From JBECKS01 sp964557005 (GTDB lineage: Bacteria; Pseudomonadota; Gammaproteobacteria; Pseudomonadales; JBECKS01): a stretch of DNA of 64,000 nt. The stretch spans positions 1 through 64,000 of the forward strand of contig CAZKYI010000004.1 in NCBI GenBank assembly GCA_964557005.1, in the 5' to 3' direction. This document shows positions 25,465 through 34,646 of the stretch, one piece after another. The notes beneath the pieces were generated by a model that saw nothing but the letters and a program-made list of their open reading frames with translations, did no database searches and was not told where the DNA came from. Position 1 is the stretch's first letter, and each line of letters begins with the position of its first letter. The translations under genes and the position numbers were made by a program.

Positions 25465-26745
25465 TTAACGCTTGTTGAGCGGCACGAAATCTCTTTCAGT
25501 TGCGCCAGTATAAAGTTGGCGAGGGCGGCCAATTTTATAGGGATTGCTAATCATTTCATTCCAGTGAGCAATCCAGCCAACCGTTCTTGCCAGAGCAAAA
25601 ATCACGGTGAACATATTGGTTGGAATGCCAATGGCTTTGAGAATAATGCCTGAATAGAAATCGACATTTGGATACAGTTTCTTTTCAATAAAGTAAGGGT
25701 CATGTCGAGCAATGTCCTCAAGCTTCATCGCCAGTTCCAGTTTCGGGTCATTGATGCCCAATTCATTTAATACCTGATGACAGGTTTCGCGCATCACCGT
25801 CGCTCTTGGATCAAAGTTTTTATAAACACGATGACCGAAACCCATGAGGCGAAACTTGTCGTTTTTATCTTTTGCCTTGGTGATAAATTTTTCAACATTT
25901 GAAACATCACCAATTTCATCAAGCATATTCAACACGGCTTCATTGGCACCACCATGTGCTGGCCCCCAAAGTGCTGCAATCCCTGAGGCAATACAAGCGA
26001 ATGGGTTAGCGCCAGAAGAACCTGAAAGTCGAACGGTAGACGTAGAAGCATTTTGCTCGTGATCCGCATGCAGAATAAAAATTTTGTCCATCGCTTTTGC
26101 CAGCACTGGACTCACGTGAGATTCTTCACAAGGCACACCGAACATCATATGCAGAAAATTTTCAGCATAGGCCATATGATTTTGAGGATGCATAAATGGT
26201 TGACCGATTGAATATTTGAAACACATGGCAGCCATGGTAGGCATTTTTGCAATCAAACGGAAAGCAGCAATTTCGCGATGACGAGGATCGTTGATGTTCA
26301 GTGAATCATGATAAAAAGCTGATAAAGCACCGACTACGCCACACATGATTGCCATCGGGTGAGCGTTTCTTGGAAAGCCATTATAAAAATGCGTTAGCTG
26401 CTCGTGCACCATGGTGTGTTTCATCACCGTGTTAACAAAATCTTTCTTTTCGTCGGCATTTGGAAGCTCTCCGTACATCAACAGAAAACAAACTTCCAGA
26501 AAATCAGATTGCTCGGCTAACTGGGCAATAGGATAGCCTCTGTGCAGCAGAATACCTTTGTCGCCATCAATAAAAGTGATTTTGGATTCGCAGGAAGCTG
26601 TTGAGACGAAGCCAGGGTCATAGCTGAAATAACCATGAGGTGTCAGTGAAGAAATGTCTATGACATCAGGTCCCAGCGTTCCTGAATGTACAGGCAATTC
26701 CAGTAATTTTTCGCCAATCGTGAGTCGAGCTTTGTTGTCTGACAT
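25465..26745 (-). CDS. gltA: citrate synthase (type II)
   Basis: A 426-residue hexameric-type citrate synthase that condenses acetyl-CoA and oxaloacetate. The catalytic residues are visible: His in Gly-Pro-Ala-His-Gly-Gly-Ala-Asn, His in Phe-Gly-His-Arg-Val-Tyr-Lys, and Asp in Asn-Phe-Asp-Pro-Arg-Ala. His-Ala-Asp-His-Glu-Gln-Asn-Ala-Ser-Thr-Ser is the family signature. The ATG at 26745 has a GGGAG ribosome site; the frame is open to 26841. It faces away from the sdh genes, the usual gammaproteobacterial arrangement. Confidence 0.95.
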   Translation of the reverse strand: MSDNKARLTIGEKLLELPVHSGTLGPDVIDISSLTPHGYFSYDPGFVSTASCESKITFIDGDKGILLHRGYPIAQLAEQSDFLEVCFLLMYGELPNADEKKDFVNTVMKHTMVHEQLTHFYNGFPRNAHPMAIMCGVVGALSAFYHDSLNINDPRHREIAAFRLIAKMPTMAAMCFKYSIGQPFMHPQNHMAYAENFLHMMFGVPCEESHVSPVLAKAMDKIFILHADHEQNASTSTVRLSGSSGANPFACIASGIAALWGPAHGGANEAVLNMLDEIGDVSNVEKFITKAKDKNDKFRLMGFGHRVYKNFDPRATVMRETCHQVLNELGINDPKLELAMKLEDIARHDPYFIEKKLYPNVDFYSGIILKAIGIPTNMFTVIFALARTVGWIAHWNEMISNPYKIGRPRQLYTGATERDFVPLNKR

Positions 26746-26856
26746 TGGTATTCTCCCGCAAGGATTTTTCATCGACGTGCGCTTGCTGCAAGGTAGGTCG
26801 TATGAGTGGAATTCTTTCGTTCCAAAATGAGCTGGAATCAAGAAAGGGCGACAAAG

Positions 26857-27054
26857 CTAATAGTTGGACGAGGCTTTGTCAATTTCACTTGCGGTTAAGT
26901 TTTCAGGCGTGAATACAAAATGTGTTCGCCCATTTTCCTCGTTGTAATCCACTGTCTGGAAGTCTATAATTCGCGCACTGTAAACGATGTACACATTTGT
27001 TTGCTGGGGGTCAAAATCAGGTCTTTTTTTCATCATTTTGAAAATGTTTGCCAC
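26857..27054 (-). CDS. possible small protein upstream of gltA
   Basis: A 65-residue reading frame starting at GTG (an ATG at 27036 is also possible). The protein is hydrophilic with no membrane segment or known motif; its composition (Phe-Asp-Pro-Gln-Gln, Tyr-Ile-Val-Tyr, Phe-Val-Phe-Thr-Pro) looks protein-like. No good ribosome site is present. It ends 111 bases before the gltA start on the same strand, so it could be a leader gene or chance. Confidence 0.35.
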   Translation of the reverse strand: MANIFKMMKKRPDFDPQQTNVYIVYSARIIDFQTVDYNEENGRTHFVFTPENLTASEIDKASSNY

Positions 27055-27102
27055 GTTTTCAAAAAGTGCGGAGGGCTTTGGTTTTGAGTGTATTCAGTCA
27101 GC

Positions 27103-27119
27103 TTGCAGCTTGGCTGCAA
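27103..27119. promoter_or_regulatory. short dyad upstream of sdhC
   Basis: TTGCAG and CTGCAA form a perfect 6-bp inverted repeat around CTTGG, ending 21 bases before the sdhC ATG. It could be an operator or a leader hairpin. I cannot assign a regulator. Confidence 0.3.
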
Positions 27120-27140
27120 ACGAGATCCGGTTAGTCAATT

Positions 27141-27527
27141 ATGAGTAATAACAGACCCGTTTATCTCGGAACTGATGCCTTTCTAGGTTTGCCGATTACT
27201 GCGGTGACTTCGATTTCACATCGAGTCTCTGGTGTCGTCATGTTTGCTTCTGTTCCGATTTTATTGTGGATGCTTTCCATGTCCTTGAAATCTGCAACCA
27301 GTCTGGAAGAGCTTAAAATGTTGCTCGCCACCTGGCCTGGAAAAATTGTGCTATGGGGTATTGTTGCCGCTTATACCTTTCATGTAGTGGCAGGATTCAG
27401 ACATCTATTGATGGATATGGGAATTGGTGAAAGCTTGCAAGGTGGAAAAACAGGCAGTGTGTTGGTTCTGTTACTTTCGGGGGCTTTGATTCTGCTTGAG
27501 GGGGTTTGGATATGTCTACCAATGTAA
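27141..27527 (+). CDS. sdhC: succinate dehydrogenase cytochrome b556 subunit
   Basis: A 128-residue membrane anchor of complex II with three hydrophobic helices (about 30-52, 68-90, 104-126). The quinone-site motif Ser-Ile-Ser-His-Arg-Val-Ser-Gly near residue 30 and the heme-ligand His in Thr-Phe-His-Val-Val-Ala-Gly-Phe-Arg-His are present. It opens the long sdh-suc cluster and overlaps sdhD by 16 bases. Confidence 0.95.
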   Translation: MSNNRPVYLGTDAFLGLPITAVTSISHRVSGVVMFASVPILLWMLSMSLKSATSLEELKMLLATWPGKIVLWGIVAAYTFHVVAGFRHLLMDMGIGESLQGGKTGSVLVLLLSGALILLEGVWICLPM

Positions 27528-27886
27528 CCAATCTCGGCAGAAGTGGCCTTTATGACTGGCTCGTGCAGCGTGCAACTGCCGTCATTCTCGGTGTTTATTT
27601 TCTTGTCATCATGGGCTTTTTTGTTTGTGAAGGGTCGGTTGAATACGACCGCTGGGTCGCTTTCATGGCCTGTATACCTATGAAAATTGCTACCATTCTG
27701 GTTTTGTTTTCCATTGCCGCCCACGCCTGGATTGGCATGTGGACAATTTCAACTGACTACCTGATTAAAGACGGCCATCTGTTTGGTTCAGTCCCAACCT
27801 GGATTCGTATGGCTTTTCAGGCCTTTTGTGTGTTTTTGCTACTCGCCAGTGTTCTGTGGGGAACATTGCTGATTTGGGGTTTATAA
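27512..27886 (+). CDS. sdhD: succinate dehydrogenase hydrophobic membrane anchor subunit
   Basis: A 124-residue second membrane anchor with three hydrophobic helices. The family marks are Asp-Trp-Leu-Val-Gln-Arg-Ala-Thr-Ala near the start and Ala-His-Ala-Trp-Ile-Gly-Met-Trp-Thr-Ile-Ser-Thr-Asp-Tyr in the middle helix, with the heme-binding His. GAGGG lies upstream of the ATG at 27512; the frame also allows a TTG at 27506. It is translationally coupled to sdhC and ends 3 bases before sdhA. Confidence 0.95.
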   Translation: MSTNVTNLGRSGLYDWLVQRATAVILGVYFLVIMGFFVCEGSVEYDRWVAFMACIPMKIATILVLFSIAAHAWIGMWTISTDYLIKDGHLFGSVPTWIRMAFQAFCVFLLLASVLWGTLLIWGL

Positions 27887-27889
27887 GAC

Positions 27890-29662
27890 ATGGCGGCAAT
27901 TAAAACAGTAAATTACGATGCAGTAATTGTTGGTGGTGGTGGTGCGGGTATGCGCGCTGCGTTACAACTGGCGCAGTCAGGTCAAAAGACCGCATTGATT
28001 TCCAAGGTTTTTCCTACACGCTCACATACGGTTTCTGCCCAAGGGGGCATTACTTGTGCGATAGCCAGTGCTGATCCTGATGATGATTGGCGGTGGCATA
28101 TGTATGACACAGTGAAAGGCTCTGATTACATTGGTGATCAGGACGCGATTGAGTATATGTGTAGCGTAGGCCCGGAAGCGGTGTTTGAACTTGAGCACAT
28201 GGGTTTGCCATTTTCACGTACAGAGAATGGTCGTATTTATCAAAGACCTTTCGGTGGGCAGTCCAAGAATTTTGGTGAAGGTGGGCAGGCCGCTCGTACT
28301 TGTGCGGCGGCAGATCGTACAGGACATGCCTTGTTGCATGCCTTGTATCAGCAGAACGTAAAAAACAATACGGTATTTTTTAACGAATGGTATGCCTGTG
28401 ATTTGGTGACTAATCAGGATGGTGCTGTTTGTGGTGTGATTGCCATTTGTATCGAAACTGGCGAGCGCGTTTTCTTCAAGTGTAAAGCGACAGTGTTTGC
28501 TACCGGGGGTTCAGGGCGTATTTACTCTTCAACCACTAATGCACTGATTAACACAGGTGATGGTGTTGGCATGGCCTTGCGTGTCGGTTTTCCCGTACAG
28601 GATATTGAAATGTGGCAGTTTCACCCAACGGGTATTGCAGGTGCAGGTGTTCTGGTAACAGAAGGTTGTCGTGGAGAGGGTGGTTATCTCATCAATAAAG
28701 ACGGTGAGCGTTTCATGGAGCGTTATGCACCTAACGCAAAAGATTTGGCCGGGCGGGATGTGGTAGCCCGTTCCATGATGCAAGAAATTCTCGATGGGCG
28801 TGGTGCAGGGCCAGAAGGTGACCACGTATTACTGAAACTCGATCATTTAGGCAAAGATGTACTTCATTCCAAATTGCCAGGCATTTGTGAACTTTCAATT
28901 ACCTTTGCGCAAGCCGATCCTGTTAAGGAACCCATTCCTGTTGTACCTACTTGTCACTATATGATGGGTGGTATTCCTACCAATATACATGGTCAGGCAT
29001 TGAAACCGGACGGCAAGGGCAATGACTCAATCATTCCAGGCTTGTATGCTGTTGGTGAGGTGGCGTGTGTGTCGGTGCATGGCGCGAATCGTCTAGGCGG
29101 TAACTCATTGTTAGATTTGGTGGTGTTTGGACGCTCTGCAGGTATGCACATTGAGAAAGCCTTGAAAGAAGGCATTGAAATGCGTGATGCTAGCGAGAGT
29201 GATCTGGAAAGAGCAGCTTCGCGTTATGATCGTTGGGAGCAATCCACTACAGGTGAAAGCATTCCTGTATTAAGAAAAGAGCTTCAGAAAACCATGCAGA
29301 ATCACTTTGGTGTATTCCGCAAAGGCGAACTGATGGAAGAAGGTGTGAAAAAACTGGCTGAATTACGTGAGCGTATTCAGCGAGGCCATCTTACTGACAA
29401 GAGCGGTGCTTTTAATACTGCGCGTATTGAAGCAATGGAACTGGATAATTTGCTGGAAGTAGCCGAAGCAACTTCTATTGCTGCTCTGGAAAGAAAAGAA
29501 AGTCGTGGTGCGCATTCACGTTATGACTTCCCTGATCGTGATGATGAGAACTGGTTGAAGCATTCGGTTTATCATCCTGAAACAAAAAAATTATCCAAAC
29601 GGGATGTGAACTTCGCACCCAGACAGGTTGATACTTTTCAACCCAAAGTCAGAACTTATTAA
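27890..29662 (+). CDS. sdhA: succinate dehydrogenase flavoprotein subunit
   Basis: A 590-residue catalytic subunit that oxidises succinate to fumarate. The dinucleotide motif Gly-Gly-Gly-Gly-Ala-Gly lies at about 15-20, His46 in Arg-Ser-His-Thr-Val-Ser-Ala-Gln-Gly-Gly is the covalent FAD site, and His-Pro-Thr-Gly, His-Tyr-Met-Met-Gly-Gly and Asn-Arg-Leu-Gly-Gly-Asn-Ser-Leu-Leu-Asp are intact. Length is as in E. coli (588). Confidence 0.97.
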   Translation: MAAIKTVNYDAVIVGGGGAGMRAALQLAQSGQKTALISKVFPTRSHTVSAQGGITCAIASADPDDDWRWHMYDTVKGSDYIGDQDAIEYMCSVGPEAVFELEHMGLPFSRTENGRIYQRPFGGQSKNFGEGGQAARTCAAADRTGHALLHALYQQNVKNNTVFFNEWYACDLVTNQDGAVCGVIAICIETGERVFFKCKATVFATGGSGRIYSSTTNALINTGDGVGMALRVGFPVQDIEMWQFHPTGIAGAGVLVTEGCRGEGGYLINKDGERFMERYAPNAKDLAGRDVVARSMMQEILDGRGAGPEGDHVLLKLDHLGKDVLHSKLPGICELSITFAQADPVKEPIPVVPTCHYMMGGIPTNIHGQALKPDGKGNDSIIPGLYAVGEVACVSVHGANRLGGNSLLDLVVFGRSAGMHIEKALKEGIEMRDASESDLERAASRYDRWEQSTTGESIPVLRKELQKTMQNHFGVFRKGELMEEGVKKLAELRERIQRGHLTDKSGAFNTARIEAMELDNLLEVAEATSIAALERKESRGAHSRYDFPDRDDENWLKHSVYHPETKKLSKRDVNFAPRQVDTFQPKVRTY

Positions 29663-29676
29663 TCGGGGGGCAGCAC

Positions 29677-30384
29677 ATGTTAACAGTCAGTATTTATCGC
29701 TATAACCCTGAAGTTGATCAGGAACCATCGATTAAGGAATATCAGGTGGATACGCAAGGGAAGGATTTGATGATTCTGGATGTGCTTGCACTTGTTAAGG
29801 AGCAAGACGAGACTCTGGCCTATCGCCGTTCATGCCGTGAAGGTGTGTGTGGTTCAGATGGTATGAATATCAATGGCAAAAATGGTCTGGCTTGTGTCAC
29901 GCCTTTGTCGGCGGCCTGCAAAGGTAAAAATAAATTAAGTTTGCGACCTTTGCCAGGTTTGCCTGTGATTCGTGATTTGGTGGTAGATATGCAACAGTTC
30001 TATAACCAGTACGAAAAGATCAAACCTTATCTGATTAACAATACGCCTGCGCCAGCGATTGAGCGTTTACAGTCTCCGGAAGAGCGGGAAAAACTCGATG
30101 GTTTATACGAGTGTATTTTGTGTGCCTGTTGTTCAACTTCTTGTCCGTCATTCTGGTGGAATCCAGACAAGTTTATAGGCCCTGCAGGTTTGTTGCAGTC
30201 ATATCGTTTTCTGGCAGATAGCCGTGATTTGGGTACGCAAGAAAGATTGGCCGATTTGGATGATCCTTTCAGTGTGTTTCGTTGCAGAGGCATTATGGCT
30301 TGTGTCAACGTATGCCCAAAAGGTTTGAATCCAACCAGAGCAATTGGCCATATTCGCAATATGTTGTTGGAGAGCAGCACCTAG
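29677..30384 (+). CDS. sdhB: succinate dehydrogenase iron-sulfur subunit
   Basis: A 235-residue electron-transfer subunit. The 2Fe-2S ligands are in Cys-Arg-Glu-Gly-Val-Cys-Gly-Ser-Asp-Gly and the following Leu-Ala-Cys. The 4Fe-4S and 3Fe-4S ligands are in Cys-Ile-Leu-Cys-Ala-Cys-Cys-Ser-Thr-Ser-Cys-Pro and the later Cys-Arg-Gly-Ile-Met-Ala-Cys-Val-Asn-Val-Cys-Pro. A GGGGGG-rich ribosome site precedes the ATG. It ends the sdh section. Confidence 0.97.
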   Translation: MLTVSIYRYNPEVDQEPSIKEYQVDTQGKDLMILDVLALVKEQDETLAYRRSCREGVCGSDGMNINGKNGLACVTPLSAACKGKNKLSLRPLPGLPVIRDLVVDMQQFYNQYEKIKPYLINNTPAPAIERLQSPEEREKLDGLYECILCACCSTSCPSFWWNPDKFIGPAGLLQSYRFLADSRDLGTQERLADLDDPFSVFRCRGIMACVNVCPKGLNPTRAIGHIRNMLLESST

Positions 30385-30428
30385 CTTGAGCTAAACGCTG
30401 CATTTTAGTGTGTTAATAACAATAAAAG

Positions 30429-30454
30429 GCTTGGGTGATCCCTGGGCTTTTTAT
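30429..30454 (+). terminator. weak stem-loop with T-run between sdhB and sucA
   Basis: GCTTGGG and CCCTGGGC pair around TGAT, with two G-T pairs and one bulge, followed by TTTTTAT. It may act as a partial terminator or attenuator that lowers suc expression relative to sdh. The stem is imperfect. Confidence 0.4.
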
Positions 30455-30485
30455 AAAAACTTCTTATCCAGGAGCTTTATCACTC

Positions 30486-33329
30486 ATGTTAAAAGGGTCT
30501 GTCCCACAGCGTTCAATGCACGAACATTTAAGTGTTTCTCATCTCTCTGCGGGGAATGCTGCTTATATTGAAGAGCTGTTTGAGAGCTATCTTACTGATC
30601 CTGCCTCGGTTTCATCAGAGTGGCGTTCCTATTTTGAAAAATTGCCTCGCGTCAATGGTGCACTGGCTCAGGATATTCCGCATAAAAATGTAAAAGAACA
30701 TTTTTTGCTGTTGGCAAAAAACAAGAGCCGTGTGCAACCCGTTAAAATGAGTTCTGTCAGTTCAGAGCATGAAAAGCGACAGGTTAATCTTTTGCAACTG
30801 ATTGCAGCTTATCGTGTACGAGGGCATCAAAAAGCGAAACTTGATCCTTTGGGTTTGATGCACAGAGAGCACGTGCCTGATCTTGAACTGAGTCATCATG
30901 GTTTGTCAGCAGGTGATCTGGATACCATCTTTCAAACAGGTTCATTGTTTATCGGGACTACTGAAACGAGTCTTAAAGAAATTATTGGTGCACTTGAAGA
31001 AACGTATTGTTCATCGATTGGCACTGAATATATGCACATCGTCAATACCGATGAAAAGCGTTGGGTGCAAAAACGCATGGAAGCAGTTCGTTCGCATCCT
31101 ATGCTTGGGCCTGATGCACAGATGCATTTGTTGGAACGTTTAACTGCGGCAGAAGGGCTGGAAAAATATTTGGGTACAAAATTTCCAGGTACCAAGCGTT
31201 TTGGTCTTGAAGGTGGAGAAAGTTTGATTCCCCTTGTTGATGAAATGCTGCAGCGGGCAGGTAGCTATGGTATCAAGGAATGTGTCATTGGTATGGCGCA
31301 TCGTGGTCGTTTGAATGTTCTGGTTAATATTCTGGGCAAAAGTCCTTCAGATCTTTTTGGTGAATTTCAGGGAAAAATGTTTACCGAAAAAGGATCGGGC
31401 GATGTGAAATATCATCAGGGCTTTTCCTCCAACGTAGCTACACCTGGTGGAGAAATGCATGTTGCAATGGCATTTAACCCATCGCATCTTGAAATTGTTT
31501 CTCCTGTGGTTGAAGGCTCGGTTAGAGCCAGACAAGATCGTCGCAAGGATAAGCAGGGTGATTTGGTGTTGCCCATTATTGTGCATGGTGATGCAGCTTT
31601 TGCAGGCCAGGGTGTTGTTATGGAAACCTTCCAGATGTCGCAGACACGGGGTTTTAAAACAGGTGGCACCATTCATATTATTATTAACAATCAGGTAGGC
31701 TTTACTACCAGTAATGTCGCGGATGCCCGCTCTACGGAATACTGTACCGATGTTGCCAAAATGGTTCAGGCACCTATTTTTCATGTCAATGGTGATGATC
31801 CTGAAGCTGTGTATTTTGTGACTCAGCTTGCTGTAGATTATCGAATGGAATTTAAAAAAGATGTGGTTATTGATTTGATTTGTTATCGCCGCAGAGGACA
31901 TAACGAGGCAGATGAACCTTCTATTACCCAGCCGATTATGTACGAGAATATTCGCAAACATCTTTCTACCCGAAGTTTGTATGCGAAAAAACTCGTTGAA
32001 GAAGCTGTACTGACTCAGGTTCAGGATGATGCGTTGGTAGAAGACTATCGCCAGAATCTCGAAGCAGGAAAACATGTGGCAAAAGGTTTGGTGACAGAGC
32101 CTGATTCAAAATTGTTTGTAGACTGGACACCTTATCTTGGCCATGAATGGTCAGATGAATTTGATACCAGTATTACGGTAAAGAATTTAAAAAGACTTGC
32201 GAAAAAACTTGAAGGTGTTCCTGAAGGTTTTGTGTTGCAAAAGCAGGTTGAAAAAATTGTCGAAGACAGAAGAAAAATGTCGGCTGGTGCTTTACCCATT
32301 AATTGGGGATTTGCAGAAATTATGGCGTATGCCTCGATTCTTGATGAAGGTGTTTCTATCCGTTTAACGGGACAGGATGTACGTCGAGGAACTTTCTCAC
32401 ATCGTCATGCCATTTACCTGAATCAGAATGATGGCGTTGGTTATATGCCGTTAACACAGCTCACCAATGATGATGTTCAAATGGAAATTTATGACTCTTT
32501 GCTATCTGAGGAAGCAGTGTTGGCTTTTGAATATGGTTATGCCACAACCAAGCCGAATGTCCTGAATATTTGGGAAGCCCAGTTTGGTGATTTTGCCAAT
32601 GGTGCTCAGGTGGTAATTGATCAGTTTATTTGTTCGGGTGAACATAAGTGGCAAAGATTGTGCGGTTTGACCATGTTGTTACCGCATGGTTTTGAAGGTC
32701 AGGGGCCAGAGCATTCGTCGGCAAGACTGGAGCGCTATTTGCAGTTATGTGCTGAAAATAATATGCAGGTGTGTGTACCTTCTACGCCAGCGCAAGTGTT
32801 TCATATGCTAAGACGGCAGGCTTTAAGACCGTTGAAAAAACCTTTGATTGCAATGACACCTAAAAGTTTGTTGAGACATAAGTTGGCGATTTCTACTTTG
32901 GATGAGTTGGCTGAAGGAAGTTTTCAGACTGTGTTGGGGGATATCAGCGATACATCTGTAGAAGAAATCCAGAAAATTATTTTATGTAGTGGCAAGGTTT
33001 ATTACGACCTCGTTGAGAAGAAAGAACAGGAAAAATTAAACGACGTTGCCATTATACGTATCGAACAGCTTTATCCATTTCCGGAGCAAAGATTGTTTGA
33101 GGAAGTATCGAAGTATGATGTAACTGACGTTGTATGGTGTCAGGAAGAGCCTATGAACCAAGGTGCCTGGTATTGTTCGCAGGACTATATTCGTTCTGTC
33201 ATTAGCGAGTATAAACCTGAAGCGAAGCTTCGTTATGCAGGCCGTCCAGCGTCTGCATCTCCAGCGGTAGGTTCAATGTCTTTGCATGTTCAGCAACAAG
33301 AAGCCTTGCTCGGTGATGCTTTTAAATAA
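30486..33329 (+). CDS. sucA: 2-oxoglutarate dehydrogenase E1 component
   Basis: A 947-residue thiamine diphosphate enzyme that decarboxylates 2-oxoglutarate and loads succinyl on lipoyl-SucB. The N-terminal E2-binding segment (Glu-Leu-Phe-Glu-Ser-Tyr) and the core motifs Gly-Met-Ala-His-Arg-Gly-Arg-Leu-Asn-Val, Gly-Asp-Ala-Ala-Phe-Ala-Gly-Gln-Gly (ThDP-binding) and Ser-His-Arg-His-Ala are visible. The ATG at 30486 has AGGAG about 11 bases upstream; the frame is open from 30435 but that part overlaps the stem-loop above. Confidence 0.96.
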   Translation: MLKGSVPQRSMHEHLSVSHLSAGNAAYIEELFESYLTDPASVSSEWRSYFEKLPRVNGALAQDIPHKNVKEHFLLLAKNKSRVQPVKMSSVSSEHEKRQVNLLQLIAAYRVRGHQKAKLDPLGLMHREHVPDLELSHHGLSAGDLDTIFQTGSLFIGTTETSLKEIIGALEETYCSSIGTEYMHIVNTDEKRWVQKRMEAVRSHPMLGPDAQMHLLERLTAAEGLEKYLGTKFPGTKRFGLEGGESLIPLVDEMLQRAGSYGIKECVIGMAHRGRLNVLVNILGKSPSDLFGEFQGKMFTEKGSGDVKYHQGFSSNVATPGGEMHVAMAFNPSHLEIVSPVVEGSVRARQDRRKDKQGDLVLPIIVHGDAAFAGQGVVMETFQMSQTRGFKTGGTIHIIINNQVGFTTSNVADARSTEYCTDVAKMVQAPIFHVNGDDPEAVYFVTQLAVDYRMEFKKDVVIDLICYRRRGHNEADEPSITQPIMYENIRKHLSTRSLYAKKLVEEAVLTQVQDDALVEDYRQNLEAGKHVAKGLVTEPDSKLFVDWTPYLGHEWSDEFDTSITVKNLKRLAKKLEGVPEGFVLQKQVEKIVEDRRKMSAGALPINWGFAEIMAYASILDEGVSIRLTGQDVRRGTFSHRHAIYLNQNDGVGYMPLTQLTNDDVQMEIYDSLLSEEAVLAFEYGYATTKPNVLNIWEAQFGDFANGAQVVIDQFICSGEHKWQRLCGLTMLLPHGFEGQGPEHSSARLERYLQLCAENNMQVCVPSTPAQVFHMLRRQALRPLKKPLIAMTPKSLLRHKLAISTLDELAEGSFQTVLGDISDTSVEEIQKIILCSGKVYYDLVEKKEQEKLNDVAIIRIEQLYPFPEQRLFEEVSKYDVTDVVWCQEEPMNQGAWYCSQDYIRSVISEYKPEAKLRYAGRPASASPAVGSMSLHVQQQEALLGDAFK

Positions 33330-33380
33330 GTGATTAAAAGTTATATTTAATTATATCGTTTGGAAAACAGGAAAACCAAA

Positions 33381-34625
33381 ATGAGAGAAGAAATCAAAGC
33401 CCCCCAGTTCCCTGAATCAGTTGCAGATGGAACAGTTGCAACCTGGCATAAAGCGGTAGGTGAGCCTGTTGCTCGTGACGAACTTCTGGTTGATATAGAG
33501 ACTGATAAAATTATTCTTGAAGTTGTTGCGCCTGCTGACGGTGCGTTGGAGAAGATTTTTGTACAAGCAGGTGAGACCATCGAAGGTGGAGCTCTGTTAG
33601 CGATTTTTGCGACAGGCGATATTGCAAATGTGAAGGTCGAGAGTAAAGAAGTGGTTAAAAGCCAAAGCAAATCTGAACCTGCTATAGAAAACGATGCACA
33701 AGATCAGCTGAGTCCTGCTGTTCGCAAAATGCTTTTGGACAATAATTTACAGGCTTCACAGATTAAAGGGAGTGGGAAAGGTGGTCGCATTCTCAAGGAA
33801 GATATTATTGCCTTCCTGAAATCCGATTCAGATAAAAAATCTGCTGTAAAAGAATCAGAAGCAGTGCCCGCCAGAGCAGTTAATGCTGCTCCAGTCTCGG
33901 GCAGCATTGTGTTACCTGATGAAGATCGTGTTGAAAAACGTGTGCCTATGACGCGCTTGCGTGCCCGCATAGCAGAGCGTCTGGTTCAAGCCCAGCAAGA
34001 AGCTGCCATGCTCACTACATTTAATGAAGTGAACATGAAACCGATCATGGATATGCGTAAAAATTACAAAGATCAGTTTCAGCAAATGCACGGTGTAAAA
34101 CTCGGGTTTATGTCGTTTTTTGTGCGTGCAGCGACAGAAGCTTTGAAACGCTTTCCTGCAATGAATGCCTCCATTGATGGCAACGATATTGTGTACCACA
34201 ATTATTTTGATATTGGTGTTGCGGTATCGACTGATCGTGGTTTGGTGGTGCCAATTCTGAAAGATGCTGATAAAAAGGGTTTTGGTGAAATTGAAGCCCA
34301 AATTATTGATTATGGTAAAAAAGCCCAGGATGGTAAGTTATCACTGGATGAATTAACGGGTGGCACCTTTACTATTTCAAATGGTGGAACTTTTGGTTCA
34401 TTGCTCTCTACGCCGATTCTGAATCCACCGCAAACAGGTATTTTGGGAATGCACAGTATTCAGGAACGTCCTATGGCAGTGAATGGTGAAGTTCAGATTC
34501 TTCCCATGATGTATTTGGCGCTTACCTATGATCATCGCTTGATTGATGGCAAGACTGCTGTGCAGTTTTTGATTACGATCAAGTCCTTTATCGAAGACCC
34601 TGCGCGTTTATTGTTAGAAATTTAA
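33381..34625 (+). CDS. sucB: 2-oxoglutarate dehydrogenase E2 (dihydrolipoyl succinyltransferase)
   Basis: A 414-residue E2 core with one lipoyl domain (Lys43 in Glu-Thr-Asp-Lys-Ile is the lipoylation site), a flexible linker, a peripheral-subunit binding domain (about 110-147, Ser-Pro-Ala-Val-Arg-Lys) and the catalytic domain with the His of Asp-His-Arg-Leu-Ile-Asp-Gly near the end. AGGA lies before the ATG at 33381; a TTG at 33360 is in frame but unlikely. Confidence 0.96.
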   Translation: MREEIKAPQFPESVADGTVATWHKAVGEPVARDELLVDIETDKIILEVVAPADGALEKIFVQAGETIEGGALLAIFATGDIANVKVESKEVVKSQSKSEPAIENDAQDQLSPAVRKMLLDNNLQASQIKGSGKGGRILKEDIIAFLKSDSDKKSAVKESEAVPARAVNAAPVSGSIVLPDEDRVEKRVPMTRLRARIAERLVQAQQEAAMLTTFNEVNMKPIMDMRKNYKDQFQQMHGVKLGFMSFFVRAATEALKRFPAMNASIDGNDIVYHNYFDIGVAVSTDRGLVVPILKDADKKGFGEIEAQIIDYGKKAQDGKLSLDELTGGTFTISNGGTFGSLLSTPILNPPQTGILGMHSIQERPMAVNGEVQILPMMYLALTYDHRLIDGKTAVQFLITIKSFIEDPARLLLEI

Positions 34626-34646
34626 GAGATTGCATAGGAAAAGAAT

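Noticed and set aside
31347..32075. A 242-codon minus-strand frame opposite sucA.
   Set aside because: It lies wholly inside sucA, with shadow-like composition and no ribosome site.
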